From Huntiella abstrusa (lineage: Eukaryota > Ascomycota > Sordariomycetes > Microascales > Ceratocystidaceae), in the NCBI GenBank assembly GCA_025685495.1, contig JAJNMT010000034.1, forward strand, positions 248,001-312,000: a stretch of DNA of 64,000 nt. Reading direction: 5' to 3'. The notes beneath the pieces are model-generated. The model made no database searches. It was not told the origin of the DNA and saw nothing but the letters and a program-made list of their open reading frames with translations. The translations under genes were made by a program, and so were the position numbers. This document shows, in pieces, positions 11,812-22,961 of this stretch; positions within the stretch are counted from its first letter, which is position 1; every line of letters begins with the position of its first letter.

Positions 11812-12977
11812 ATGACAGATCTCACAGCCGATTTCAACGGCCTCTTAAAAGGCAAAGAAGCGCCTAGCATCCGACGATACCAATTAGTGCCTGAGAAGCT
11901 ACAAAGTTTCGTGCGCGAAGCTTATGAAATCGTAGGACCTTCTACAATGATCTCTTTCACCATGCCCAATCAATTCTAACAATCATGAAACACTGTAGAT
12001 TTCAAAAGTCGACGAACTTCACCACTGGCTTCGGGTGAACCGGAAAGCATACCTTAGTACGGCCCCACGACGCAAAGCCCGAGTAGGCACGGCAGCCTCA
12101 AATGAGTCGTTTATGAGTGATACGGACCGAGAGAATCTTGATGCGAACGCAAAACAACTTATCCGGGGACTGGATTCAAAGATCAAGTTCCTTTCAACGG
12201 CGGAGAAGGCGCACAGAGAGACTCAAAGGGCTATGATACAGAAGCAATATGGTTCAAGGCTCGGCACATTGGGTAGTTGGGCTACGGCGGGGCTTAAGAT
12301 TGAGAAGACACCAGAACACCAAGAGGCGGAAGATCGATTGGCGCAGATTTCGCATCATCGGGATTCTATCTTGTGGCTCTTGACTACAAGACTGGAAGAA
12401 TGTTGTAAGACACAGCAGGAAATGATGACGATTCGATTGAATCGTGAAGTTGAAAAGACGAATAGTTTGCTAGCTACGGCTAGGGGTGTCAAGGTTCCAT
12501 TACCAGGAGATGCTATTGTCAGTTCTGTCTTACCACCAAATAATTCGACATCAAGTATGCGGGCACCAGGTGGTAATACTGGACAGGAACTTTCACAGGA
12601 GCAAATACAAAGGTTTGAGCAAGGAAATCAGATTATGTTGGATCATTTCGAAAACGCCACAGCCAAAGTCAGGTACGTTTCTAATATGTCAGTCGAGAGA
12701 GTAAAGATGAAATGCTGACCCATATTTGCATTATAGAGAAACACAAGAATCATTACTTGAGATTGCCGAATTACACAACATGCTGTCTAGTAATCTTGAA
12801 ATTCAAGCTTCACATATTGATCAACTAGTTCATGATTCCTATAATACCATGGACAACGTCACAAGTGGTAACAAGGAATTGAAAAAGGCAACGACAAGAC
12901 CAAGTGCTGCAAGATATACTTTTCTGGCAGCATCAGGGTTATGTGCTTTTTTGGTTGTATGGGATTTGGTCTTTTAG
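11812..12977 (+). CDS. UFE1: ER t-SNARE Ufe1 (syntaxin 18)
   Basis: Exons 11812-11931, 11999-12672 and 12737-12977 give 344 residues. The start MTDLTADFNGLLK matches the syntaxin-18 N-terminal domain. The C-terminal exon carries the Qa-SNARE motif (ETQESLLEIAELHNMLSSN, then IQASHIDQLVHDSYNTMDNV), the usual SGNKEL link and a tail anchor ending FLAASGLCAFLVVWDLVF. Ufe1 is the ER-resident SNARE that receives Golgi-derived COPI vesicles. Introns are 67 and 64 bases; the first has an unusual GTAGGA donor but a good CTAAC branch point. Because the first exon is short and its splice keeps phase 0, the exact junction is slightly less certain than the rest. Confidence 0.9.
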
Positions 12978-13976
12978 ATATGTACTTGGACACTACTGTA
13001 CCTAGAGTTTTGGAGGTCTTTAAGGATTCAATAGAATTGGCTTGTGACGGCTTATAGAATAACCTTGATTTTATTGTGCCGAGGTCTATATAAGTGTTTC
13101 ACGTAATCTTGCCGACTGATAATCTTCAACTCCAACTGGAAGTAGCCCATTTAAGACCAAGTAGATGCAGCTTAAAAGCCATGCAGATCTAGCTCATTCA
13201 TTCTTGGTTTATCTTACTCTCATATTACGTCTATTCATATGCTTCTTCGGCTCTGTGCTCCTGTATATCGACCCATTTTCTGCCGCACTAGTATCCTCGT
13301 GACCTGCGATTGCGACACTCCCCTGTTATATCATGTAAGTGACCCAATTCATATGTGAAAGACCCCAAAAGCACATTCAACATCCGTTCATCCAGAAGTT
13401 TCCTATACCACGTCTTTTATCGGAGGGGTAGTCCGAAATCTACTCTCAGATGTAACATCTACATAGGAGGTTTATCCCTATCTATGTATGTGCAACATAC
13501 AATGCCTTGAATTGCGATCTTGTTCCTTCCCGTCCATACACTTCTGAATTCCATCCATCCGATGCTGAATAAACCATACAAACCTGGTTTGTTATTGGAG
13601 GACCCCAGGTCTCGTGATCTAGAAAACTTCCAGAATGGATTCAGGACATGCAAGGGGATCTCTACATGTTACAGTCAACATGAAGACCCGGGGATGGAAG
13701 GAACTGGCGCAACTCGGTGACCATTTTCTTCATATCGCACAAGAGCGGTTCAACAAAGTCAATGCCGGGTGCTAACCAAGACGAAACCCCACTTTCGCCT
13801 AGAAACTCAATACATTTCCCAAAACAGATCCCACGTTGGTGTTTTCCCTGCAAGCCTAGGTCCCCGCGGTCTATGCATCAGACCAGAACCCCACTATAAT
13901 TCGCAAACCCCACTGTGACGCAACGCCGCTGAACGGCGACTACCAACTAAAAGGAAGACTATATAAATTAACGGCT
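12978..13976. other. UFE1-AAT spacer
   Basis: About 1 kb with no recognisable gene. A TATATAAA box lies at 13960-13967, directly before the first ATG of the aspartate aminotransferase gene. Confidence 0.5.
13960..13967 (+). promoter_or_regulatory. TATA box of the aspartate aminotransferase gene
   Basis: TATATAAA ends only 9 bases before the first in-frame ATG (13977). A transcript started from this box would normally begin downstream of that ATG, which argues that the ATG at 14133 is the one used. Confidence 0.5.
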
Positions 13977-15547
13977 ATGGCGCCCCGCGATTCATCCTCC
14001 GCCACGCCGTCTTCCTTATCATTTCCAAATTCCGCTGTACCTTTTGGAAATCCGTCGTTTGCAGCTTCTTCTACTCAACGTCATTCAGTTTCTTTTGTCG
14101 CCAAAGAAAGACTCCAGTCAATATCTACCCATATGGCTTCCTCTACTCCTACCGCCGCTGCTGCGGCTACCTTCTTGAGCGCCGCTGTTGTCAAGCAGGC
14201 ACCTGAAGATCCTCTCTTCGGTCTTATGAGACAATACCGCGCGGATGACTTCCCTAACAAGGTCGATCTTGTACGTTTCTATCGATTCAACATAGTACAT
14301 ATGGGTTTTGTGGAACATGACTAACATAACTCGGGCTTATAGGGACCCGGTGCTTACCGCGACGACAACGCCAAGCCTTGGATTCTTCCTGTGGTTAAGA
14401 AGGTAAGTTTATCATCTGTCGCATAATGAATGTCTCAATAGGCGCATATATCTAACTCATCGCTTTCTCTTAGGCTGATGCCATTCTTGCCGCCGACCCC
14501 AACCTGAACCACGAATATGCTCCCATTCTGGGTCTCCCCGAGTTCACCAGCAAGGCCGCTGAGCTGATCCTCGGTGCCTCTTCTCCCGCCATTTCCGAGA
14601 AGCGCGTTTCTTCTGCCCAGACCATTTCGGGTACCGGTGCCGTCCACTTGGGTGCTCTCTTCATCGCCAAGTTCTACCCTGGCAACCGCCACATCTACGT
14701 CTCCGACCCTACCTGGGTCAACCACCACCAGATCTTCACCAACGTCGGTCTTCCCGTTTCTACCTACCCCTACTTTGACAAGGCCAAGCGGACCCTCGAC
14801 TTTGAGGGCTTTACCAACTCTCTTAAGACTGCCCCCGAAGGCTCCGTCTTCCTTCTTCACGCCTGCGCTCACAACCCCACCGGTATGGACCCAAGCCAGG
14901 AGCAGTGGAAGGAGATCGCCTCCATCATTAAGGCCAAGGGTCACCTCCCCTTCTTCGATTCGGCCTACCAGGGCTTCGCTTCCGGTGACGTCGTCCGTGA
15001 TGCCTGGGCCATCTCGTACTTCATCGAACAGGGCCTGAGCCTCGTCATTGCCCAGTCGTTTGCCAAGAACTTTGGTCTGTACGGTGAGCGTGCCGGCGCT
15101 TTCCACGTCGTTGCTTCCCCTGCTGATCTGGCTGCCGATGCCAACGTTGCTGGCCGTGTGTGCTCCCAGCTCGCTATTCTTCAGCGCTCTGAGATCTCTA
15201 ACCCTCCTCTGTACGGTGCCCGTCTGGTCGCGATTGTGTTGAACAGCCCTGAGCTGTATGCTGAGTGGCAGGAGGACCTCAAGACTATGTCTAGCCGTAT
15301 CATTTCCATGCGCAAGGCGCTGCGTGACCACCTGGAGAAGCTCGGTACCCCAGGTACTTGGAACCATATCACTGACCAGATTGGTATGTTCTCTTTCACT
15401 GGTCTTACTACTGAACAGGTTCTTAAGATCCGGTCAGAGTGCCATGTCTACATGACCAACAACGGTCGTGTCAGTATGGCGGGTATCAACACCAAGAACG
15501 TCGAGTATGTTGCCCAGTCTATCGACAAGGTTGTCCGTCAATACTAG
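13977..15547 (+). CDS. AAT2: Aspartate aminotransferase
   Basis: Exons 13977-14270, 14343-14402 and 14474-15547 encode 475 residues from the first ATG, or 423 from the ATG at 14133. The enzyme exchanges amino groups between aspartate and 2-oxoglutarate. Family marks are DPLFGLM near the N terminus, GAYRDDNAKPW, the HACAHNPTG motif, and SFAKNFGLYGERAG with the PLP lysine. The body resembles cytosolic eukaryotic AATs, which begin shortly before the DPLFGLM motif. The extra 52 residues before Met at 14133 are rich in Ser, Thr and Pro with few acidic residues and could be a weak organelle signal, but the TATA box position suggests they are mostly untranslated. The symbol (cytosolic AAT2 rather than mitochondrial AAT1) is a judgement on sequence type. 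Confidence 0.92.
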
Positions 15548-17945
15548 AAAAGATTTTAAAACCTAGGTTTATTTATGATTATGATTACAAAATTTAGTTT
15601 ACAGTAGTGTCGCAATGTGGTGGTCTCATTCCAAAGAAAGTTCTCGCTCGGTATAAGTGATGAACCCTGCCAAATAGGTCAATGGTAGGGTTATGTTACA
15701 ATAGCTAATGCTTTGTATCGCCACATGAATGTTGGGTTGCTCAGGGACCCAGGTTGCAACGCTTACGGTGCCCCTTTTTAGGCCACGTTCTCGTATAAAT
15801 GTAAATACAAAAGTACATGTAGATTTGACAGGTAAACAAGACTCATCTTGTTTGTGTCAGTAACACTTGAATGTGTAATTGTGTTTTACAATGATGAGCC
15901 AGTTTAGATCAATAGCGAGGGTTTACTTTACATGGGGACATGACTACATTACTACATGGTACAGATTTAGGAAGTTGATTCCCTGAGACCATGGAAATCA
16001 CTTTAGCAGTTTACAGAAGACTAGTTATGGGCTATGATTCGGCGAGCAATGCGACTGATGTCATACACATATGTCTATGTAGGGCACGAGACTCGCGATG
16101 CTGGGGTATGTTTCTCGCGTACCCACCAGCCAGCCCTTCATTGATCTGTAGGCAATGATTGAATGCGGCTAACAGGCTATATCTCAGGGTCCCATGAATG
16201 AAACATGATTGGAGCCTGGCTGCAGATGCGATGCACTTGAACTGGTGATTGGTAACAAGACTCGGCTGGAGTACTGTGCCACGGTTGAAGAGGCCATGTC
16301 GTGGTAGTGTAGTATAGCGCTGTGCGAGTCGGACGAGGGCGTTTGGATAGTTACTTTAGTCAGGTATGTACATACGCGATCGACTAGTATAGTTGATGAA
16401 CTAACTTGCGCATAGTGTAAGCGCTTGTGGGATGGTTTGTCGTTTGGCGTTGCGCTAAGATGACGACAATGAGTTCGTGGGGGGGCGGAGATGGCGCTGG
16501 AGCGGAACGGAATAGGACAGATTCGGTAGACAGGGAAGAGGCCCGACGGAGTTTAAAGAAGGTAGGTGTCGGTTGGATCGGCTGGTTTGGTTGATTCCAA
16601 GGCGATTGTGGCGTGGACAGATTGATTTGGACTGCGGGGAGGTTGGGCTTGGGGCTTGTGTGTTTTTGAACTCGTTCTTTTTTTGCGACTGATTTAGCTG
16701 GGCGTTTTCCGGTATCCAGTCTTTTTGGAGCTCTTGGCTTGGCTTTCTGTGGACAAGTGAACTGGGATTTTAGTGCTTATACAACTACAAAAGACAGTTT
16801 AGGCTATAAGAGCGGTGTCATTGTTTATCCCCAAAAAAGATAGCGCCCCGCATTGCTCAGGACCAAAGACAGCTCGTTGCTATGCCAACGTTCAACTGCG
16901 CCTACGACATTGCTTTGGAATGGTTCTCTGATGATGTTGATTCTTTCCTGTTAAGGGCAAAATCAAACCAAGTAAAGTGGAAAGTGCATACGACATTCAG
17001 TCTTCTTCCTGCTCCCATTAAGCAGCCGAGCCAGGCACACATGCACGTTTTTCTTATAGCGATTCCGGGTATGCAGAAGGGCCCGGAGCGGCTGGTCGGG
17101 GTGCCCTGAAGCCAGTAAGGTACATATGAATGAATGGCTATTTCCCGATTAGTCCATTACCAAATAATGTGTGTGTGTGTGAACATCCTTGAATTCTTTA
17201 TTTATTTTCTTATTTTTTTTGTGAGCGCTTGACATCCAATTTCCTCTATTTGAAGTCCACGTCTATTTTGCATTCCAATATCGATTCAATTAAATCTCCC
17301 TTCCTGCATCTCCAGATTTCACGACCTTGGTTCTCGCTTACATTGTTGCATTTTTGAAGGTTGTTTTTTTTGTCTTTTTTAGTTCTTGACGATTCGAATT
17401 TACGACGACTACGACCACATTTAGTTCTTCATTTTCAGGAGAAGCACTAAATTCACACTATCGCATCCACAATCGACGCCGCCGCCGAATTTGGTCTTTG
17501 CAGTTATTGTTAAGGCTTTGTTGTGTATTCTTCGGATTATCTGTGTTGTGGTCGGGGACTTTACGAACAAGGCAAAAAAGAGAGTCTGTTTGCTGCACGG
17601 CGTTCTTCGTTTGTACCGCACGTCAAGCTCGTCTATCCGTATTCCGGAATGTCAGTCTCCCTTTGATCGTTTATCACCAAATCACATGTTTGTCTCCCTC
17701 AAGAGTGTCCACTCTACAGAATCACCAAGAAAGCTAGCTAACTCTGGAGTAGAAGCCTCCGAAAGTACTGATACGCCGCCGTAACCATACAACTAAGAGT
17801 ACGGATCTCTCAGCCGTCCGCTTCTCCGATTCTCCGCCCTGGACCGTTGCCGCTTCTGAAAATACGCCTCTCGGTTTCACAACATATTCATCGACTCAGG
17901 TAGCCGCCCTTGCAACCGCCAGAACACTCCACAGAAACATCAGCC
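15548..17945. other. Gene-free region before the chitin synthase gene
   Basis: About 2.4 kb with no conserved protein frame. A GTATGTACATAC palindrome-like element lies near 16364 and a short GT repeat near 17168-17179. From about 17200 the plus strand becomes T- and CT-rich with many short runs, as in a long fungal 5' leader; a leader of several hundred bases for the chitin synthase gene is plausible. Confidence 0.5.
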
Positions 17946-20900
17946 ATGAATCCACAACGTCGGCCGCAGACGCCCACGCGGCCACCCGAGTACATGATCC
18001 CCGCATATAACGAGGATCCCGATATGTCGCCCTCAAATCAACAGGGTGTGCGCCTTCTAACATCCCGTGAGGACTATGACCCGGCGTCTACGCGCCACCA
18101 ACAACCGTATGTCTTTAATGAAACGAGTCAAGACTCCACTTCCTCTAGTAACACCCGTGGCGAGGAGTTGCGTACTATGGCAAGTCGCCTTGGTACTTCA
18201 ACACCCGACCTCCCTGCTGCTAGTGCAGCTCGCGGCGGTCAACGCTCCCCCAAACACTCCAAATCTTGCATTCCTCTCCGCATTCTCAAACCCATTCCCG
18301 AGAACAACAGCAACCCAGTAACTCCCGAACCGCTTCGGATCCGAAAAGCACACAGTCCAGACAGCAGAATCCCTCGTTAGCAGCGTCTTTCTGCCCCAAA
18401 TCTGGTAACTTCGAGTGCACCCCCTTCTGTGCCAGTGCCAGTGACCGGATCGCCAGTTTCTCCCTCTTTGAATACTATCAAGGGAGCTAGGCCGTTCCTT
18501 GAGACTACTGTCAAGTCGAAGTCCATCCACCACAACAGGCCCAATATGGCTCCGCCGCAGGGGAAGAAGCAGTTCGGTGTGGGGGCTCCCAAGTTTCCCT
18601 TTCAAGAGAGACCACCCCGCAGCGTTCCAGTCCGTGTTAGTTCGACTGGTTCATTTGAAACTCTATCAAATTCCTCGGCTCCGCCCAATGTATCGCCTGT
18701 TAGTGGCCCAGCACCGTTAAGAATTACGCCAAAAGACAAAAAGGTGCGGCCTCCCTCGATGGTGCCTCGCCCGGGTTCTCCGCTTCGCTTGCAACAGTCC
18801 AACTATCACCCTTTTGTTTCTTCCCAAACGAATATCGAGTCCGGCCCGTACGGTCAAGACGAAATCCTTCAACACGAGATCGAACAGCAAGCGCATAACC
18901 ATCAGCAGCTTCAAATTCGCAAGCGGCAATCAGCAATTGTAGCAAACAGTTCACAGAGGGAATCATCGCACCAGCTGCAGCGTCCTCATTCACCCCACAA
19001 GTCCAGGCTGCCTGTATCCAGAGTTGCGATGGCGCCCATGGGAAGCAACCATTCGGGTTGGCCGCCTCAGCCGAGTTGCGAGTCGCTTCCAGAATCTGAT
19101 CAACTGTTTCCTTTCATCCCGAATGGCCCTTCTCCTAGAAAACAACAACATCAGTTGTCCATTATGGCTGTGAACGGGGAAGTTCCTGTTGCGCACACTA
19201 CTACTGTAGCCATGGTGGAAACTCCCAACTTTCAACGCCTACCTCCGCCTGCTCCCTCTGCCACTATTCCAGGACGGCCTCGCTCACCAGATCACCCTTA
19301 TAGTTCACGCCAAACACAGCATTCATATCAACCATCTATAACGTCAACGCGCCGGTCTTCAGTAATAAACCCGCCTCCAATGGCTCCACCAGATTCAACA
19401 TATGTGCCTTTCCAGGGTCGTGGTGACTATGGATCAGATATCAGCTATCAATCGCCAACACGTCCTTGGTCGCCAACCCGCTCAGAACAATATAGCCAGC
19501 CGCCGTCACATATGCGCTACGAACCTTCCGACATAACAGGTAGTCCACGTACAGGAACTCCCTTATCTCGTTATGAAAGTGGTAGCCCGCGTAGACCACT
19601 TCCCCCGCAACCAGCATTCGGTAACCAAGCCAGCGAAATCTCATCCAACATTCCACTTGAAGAAGATGAGCACTTTGATGATGACGATTATTACGACGAG
19701 GACGCCGAAGATTTGTATGGTGGAACCGACATGCAGTCAGAGTTTGAGCCTTTCCAGCACCATGGTCATAAGACCCGCCATGATTCACAGGAGACGCTTG
19801 GCGATCAATATCATGAGTTCCAGGATGAGCCTCCTCATATGGCTGCCCACGCCTATATGCCTGCTCCAGCAGAGGGCAAGCACGAGCGTCGTGGTGTCCG
19901 CGCTCCTCAAACATCAAAGAAGGAAGTCCAGCTGATCAATGGTGAATTGGTTCTTGAGTGTAAGATTCCCACCATCTTGTACTCTTTCCTTCCTCGCCGT
20001 GACGAGATTGAGTTCACTCACATGCGTTACACTGCCGTCACTTGTGACCCTGATGACTTTGTTGAGCGTGGATACAAGTTGCGCCAGAACATTGGCCGCA
20101 CCGCTCGCGAAACCGAACTGTTCATCTGCGTTACCATGTACAACGAAAACGAGTTTGACTTTACGCGCACCATGCACGCGGTTCAGAAGAACATTTCCCA
20201 CTTTTGCTCGCGCAAGAAGTCTCGTACCTGGGGACAAAACGGTTGGCAGAAGATTGTTGTTTGCATTGTCAGTGATGGTCGTACCAAGATTCACCCACGT
20301 ACTCTTGACGCTCTTGCTGCTATGGGTGTCTACCAGCATGGTATCGCCAAGAACTTTGTCAACCAGAAAGCCGTACAAGCCCACGTTTACGAATACACAA
20401 CACAAGTCTCTCTCGACGCCGAACTCAAATTTAAGGGTGCTGAAAAGGGAATTGTTCCTTGCCAGATGATCTTTTGTTTAAAGGAAAAGAACCAGCGGAA
20501 ACTCAACTCTCATCGTTGGTTCTTCAACGCCTTTGGCCGTGCCCTTAATCCAAATATTTGTATTCTTCTTGATGTTGGTACCCGTCCTGGTGGTAACTCT
20601 CTATACTACCTTTGGAAGGCCTTTGACAATGACTCCAATGTTGCTGGTGCTTGTGGCGAGATTACAGCTATGAAGGGACGTTACGGACGTAACTTGCTGA
20701 ATCCCCTCGTCGCTTCCCAGAACTTTGAGTACAAGATGTCCAACATTCTTGATAAGCCACTTGAGTCTGTATTTGGCTACATTACCGTGTTGCCCGGTGC
20801 CTTATCAGCGTACCGTTACCACGCCCTTCAGAATGATGAGAACGGTCATGGACCTTTAAGTCAGTACTTCAAGGGTGAGACTCTCCACGGTCAACACGCC

Positions 20901-22274
20901 GACGTTTTCACAGCCAACATGTATCTTGCCGAAGATCGTATTCTTTGCTGGGAACTTGTTGCCAAACGTGGAGAAAGATGGGTGTTGAAGTATGTTCGTG
21001 GCTGCACTGGTGAAACCGATGTACCCGATGCTGTTCCAGAGTTCATTTCTCAGCGTCGTCGTTGGTTGAACGGTGCCTTCTTCGCCGCTGTGTATTCACT
21101 AGTCCATTTCAAGCAGATTTGGTCTACTGATCATACAATCGTGCGCAAGGTACTTCTTCACGTGGAGTTCATTTACCAGTTCATTCAACTTCTCTTCACC
21201 TATTTCTCGCTCGCCAATTTCTATCTTACTTTCTACTTCGTCGCTGGTGGTATCGCCGATGACTCCATTGATCCGTTTGGTCACGGTATTGCCAACTGGA
21301 TCTTCATTATTCTTCGTTACATCTGTGTTTTGCTTATTGCTACTCAGTTTATTCTCTCGCTCGGTAACCGTCCTCAGGGTGCAAAGAAGCTATACTTTTT
21401 CAGTATGGTTATGTACGCAATTATCATGATGTACACCAGTTTTGCCTGTATCTACATTGTCGTGTATCAGTTCACTGGAGACTCTGGTGCCGATGTTTCC
21501 ATTGGAAGCAATGTCTTTACCAACTTAATCGTGTCTACGGCTTCAACTATTGGTCTGTACGTTCTCATGTCACTGATCTATCTTGAGCCCTGGCACCTAC
21601 TTACTTCCGCCGGCCAATACTTTATGCTTCTCCCATCCTACATCTGCACTCTCCAAATCTACGCCTTCTGCAACACCCACGATGTCACCTGGGGCACCAA
21701 GGGCGACAACGTCATGAAAACCGATCTCGGCGGCGCCATCGGCAAAGGCAAAAACGGAAGCACCGTCGAACTCGAAATGCCCTCTGAACAACTCGACATC
21801 GACTCCGGCTACGACGAAGCCCTCCGCAACCTACGTGACCGTCTCGCCATCGAGGAACCCCCCGCTTCCGAGTCCCAGATGCAAGAGGATTACTACAAGA
21901 GTGTACGTACCTACATGGTCATGATCTGGATGATCGCCAACGCCATTCTCGCCATGGCCATCTCCGAGGCCTTTGGCGGCGACGACATCGGAGATAACTT
22001 CTACCTTAGTTTCATCATGTGGGCTGTCGCCGCTCTTGCCTTGTTCCGCGCTATCGGGTCATCTTCCTTCGCTATCATTAACCTGATTAATATGGCTGTT
22101 GAAGGCCGTGTTCGTATCGGGATGACTACGCCTTGGAGGATCTTTGGTCTCGGTGGTGTCGGTAGTGGGACCCAATTATCGGGTCAGAGTGCCGGTGGTT
22201 GGAAGGTCGGGCACTGGTATGATTCTGTGCTTGACCCCATGAAGAACCTATGGAATAAGATTCGTCGGAGATGA
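17946..22274 (+). CDS. CHS1: Chitin synthase, class I/II type, with in-frame TAG in its N-terminal region
   Basis: A frame from ATG 17946 stays open to 22274 except for one TAG at 18378-18380. If a 63-base intron (18318-18380, GTAACT...TTAG) is removed, the product has 1421 residues. The first 650 or so are disordered (Pro, Ser, Gln, Arg, with an acidic patch near 19660-19720). Then come the chitin synthase N-terminal domain (LINGELVLECKIP, MRYTAVTCDPDDF), the glycosyltransferase core (ETELFICVTMYNENE), the catalytic AEDRILCWELV and QRRRWLNG motifs, and seven or so membrane helices. The enzyme makes wall chitin from UDP-GlcNAc at the plasma membrane or septum. Class I/II is judged from the WELVAKR and QIW-type sequences after QRRRWLNG. 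Translation could instead start after the stop, for example at ATG 18546; the core enzyme would be intact. Confidence 0.85.
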
Positions 22275-22961
22275 ACGATCTAGGGTTTAAGGGGGGTTCG
22301 TGGTTAAGAGCCGTTTGTTATGACTTTGGCGTTTGGGTATACTTACTTATATTTCTTTGCTTTTGAAGCATCTTGTTCCCAATACACTTGGGGCAGTTGC
22401 AATGTTTTCGTTCTGTCTTGTTTTAGTACTCATGAATACCACTTCGTTTTCAACCATATCGTCATCACAATAGTCTATGAAATCTTCTCAACAATACATT
22501 TATATATTGTCATCTAACAGTTTAATATACAAAAACCACAACGCCATATAAATGATATCTTAACAATCTTGTCAATCACAGACAAGCACAAAACAATGAC
22601 AGTTCGTCATTATGCCAATCATTTCGTGGAAAAAGAGAACAAACAAAAAAACCCAAAACAAAAAACTACCAAACGAAACACAGCCAATATAAACAACAAG
22701 CTGGCAAAAATACAGAGAGAAAAAGAAAAACACAACAAAGGAAGAGAATCCACCCAGTCTTAGAACAACGAGTAGCACATGATAATCGTAACTACCCCAC
22801 AGCAAAGTTGACAAGTATACGTGACACAAAATCCCAGACCTCAAAGCAACAATGAAAAGCCCAGATATCGTCGACATCAAAGTCCAGTTTCCTGTCCCAA
22901 GACACTTGCCAAACTCAAGCCGCTCCTCTTTTTTTTGTCAGACATCTTACAAGAAACGAAT
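22275..22961. other. Convergent 3' region CHS/MET5
   Basis: A 687-base region between two facing stop codons. It is A-rich on the plus strand (22600-22760) and carries no recognisable gene. It should hold the polyadenylation sites of both genes. Confidence 0.5.

Noticed and set aside
14435..15367. A 310-codon minus-strand frame opposite aspartate aminotransferase
   Set aside because: It mirrors the codons of a clear enzyme gene and shows no family features.
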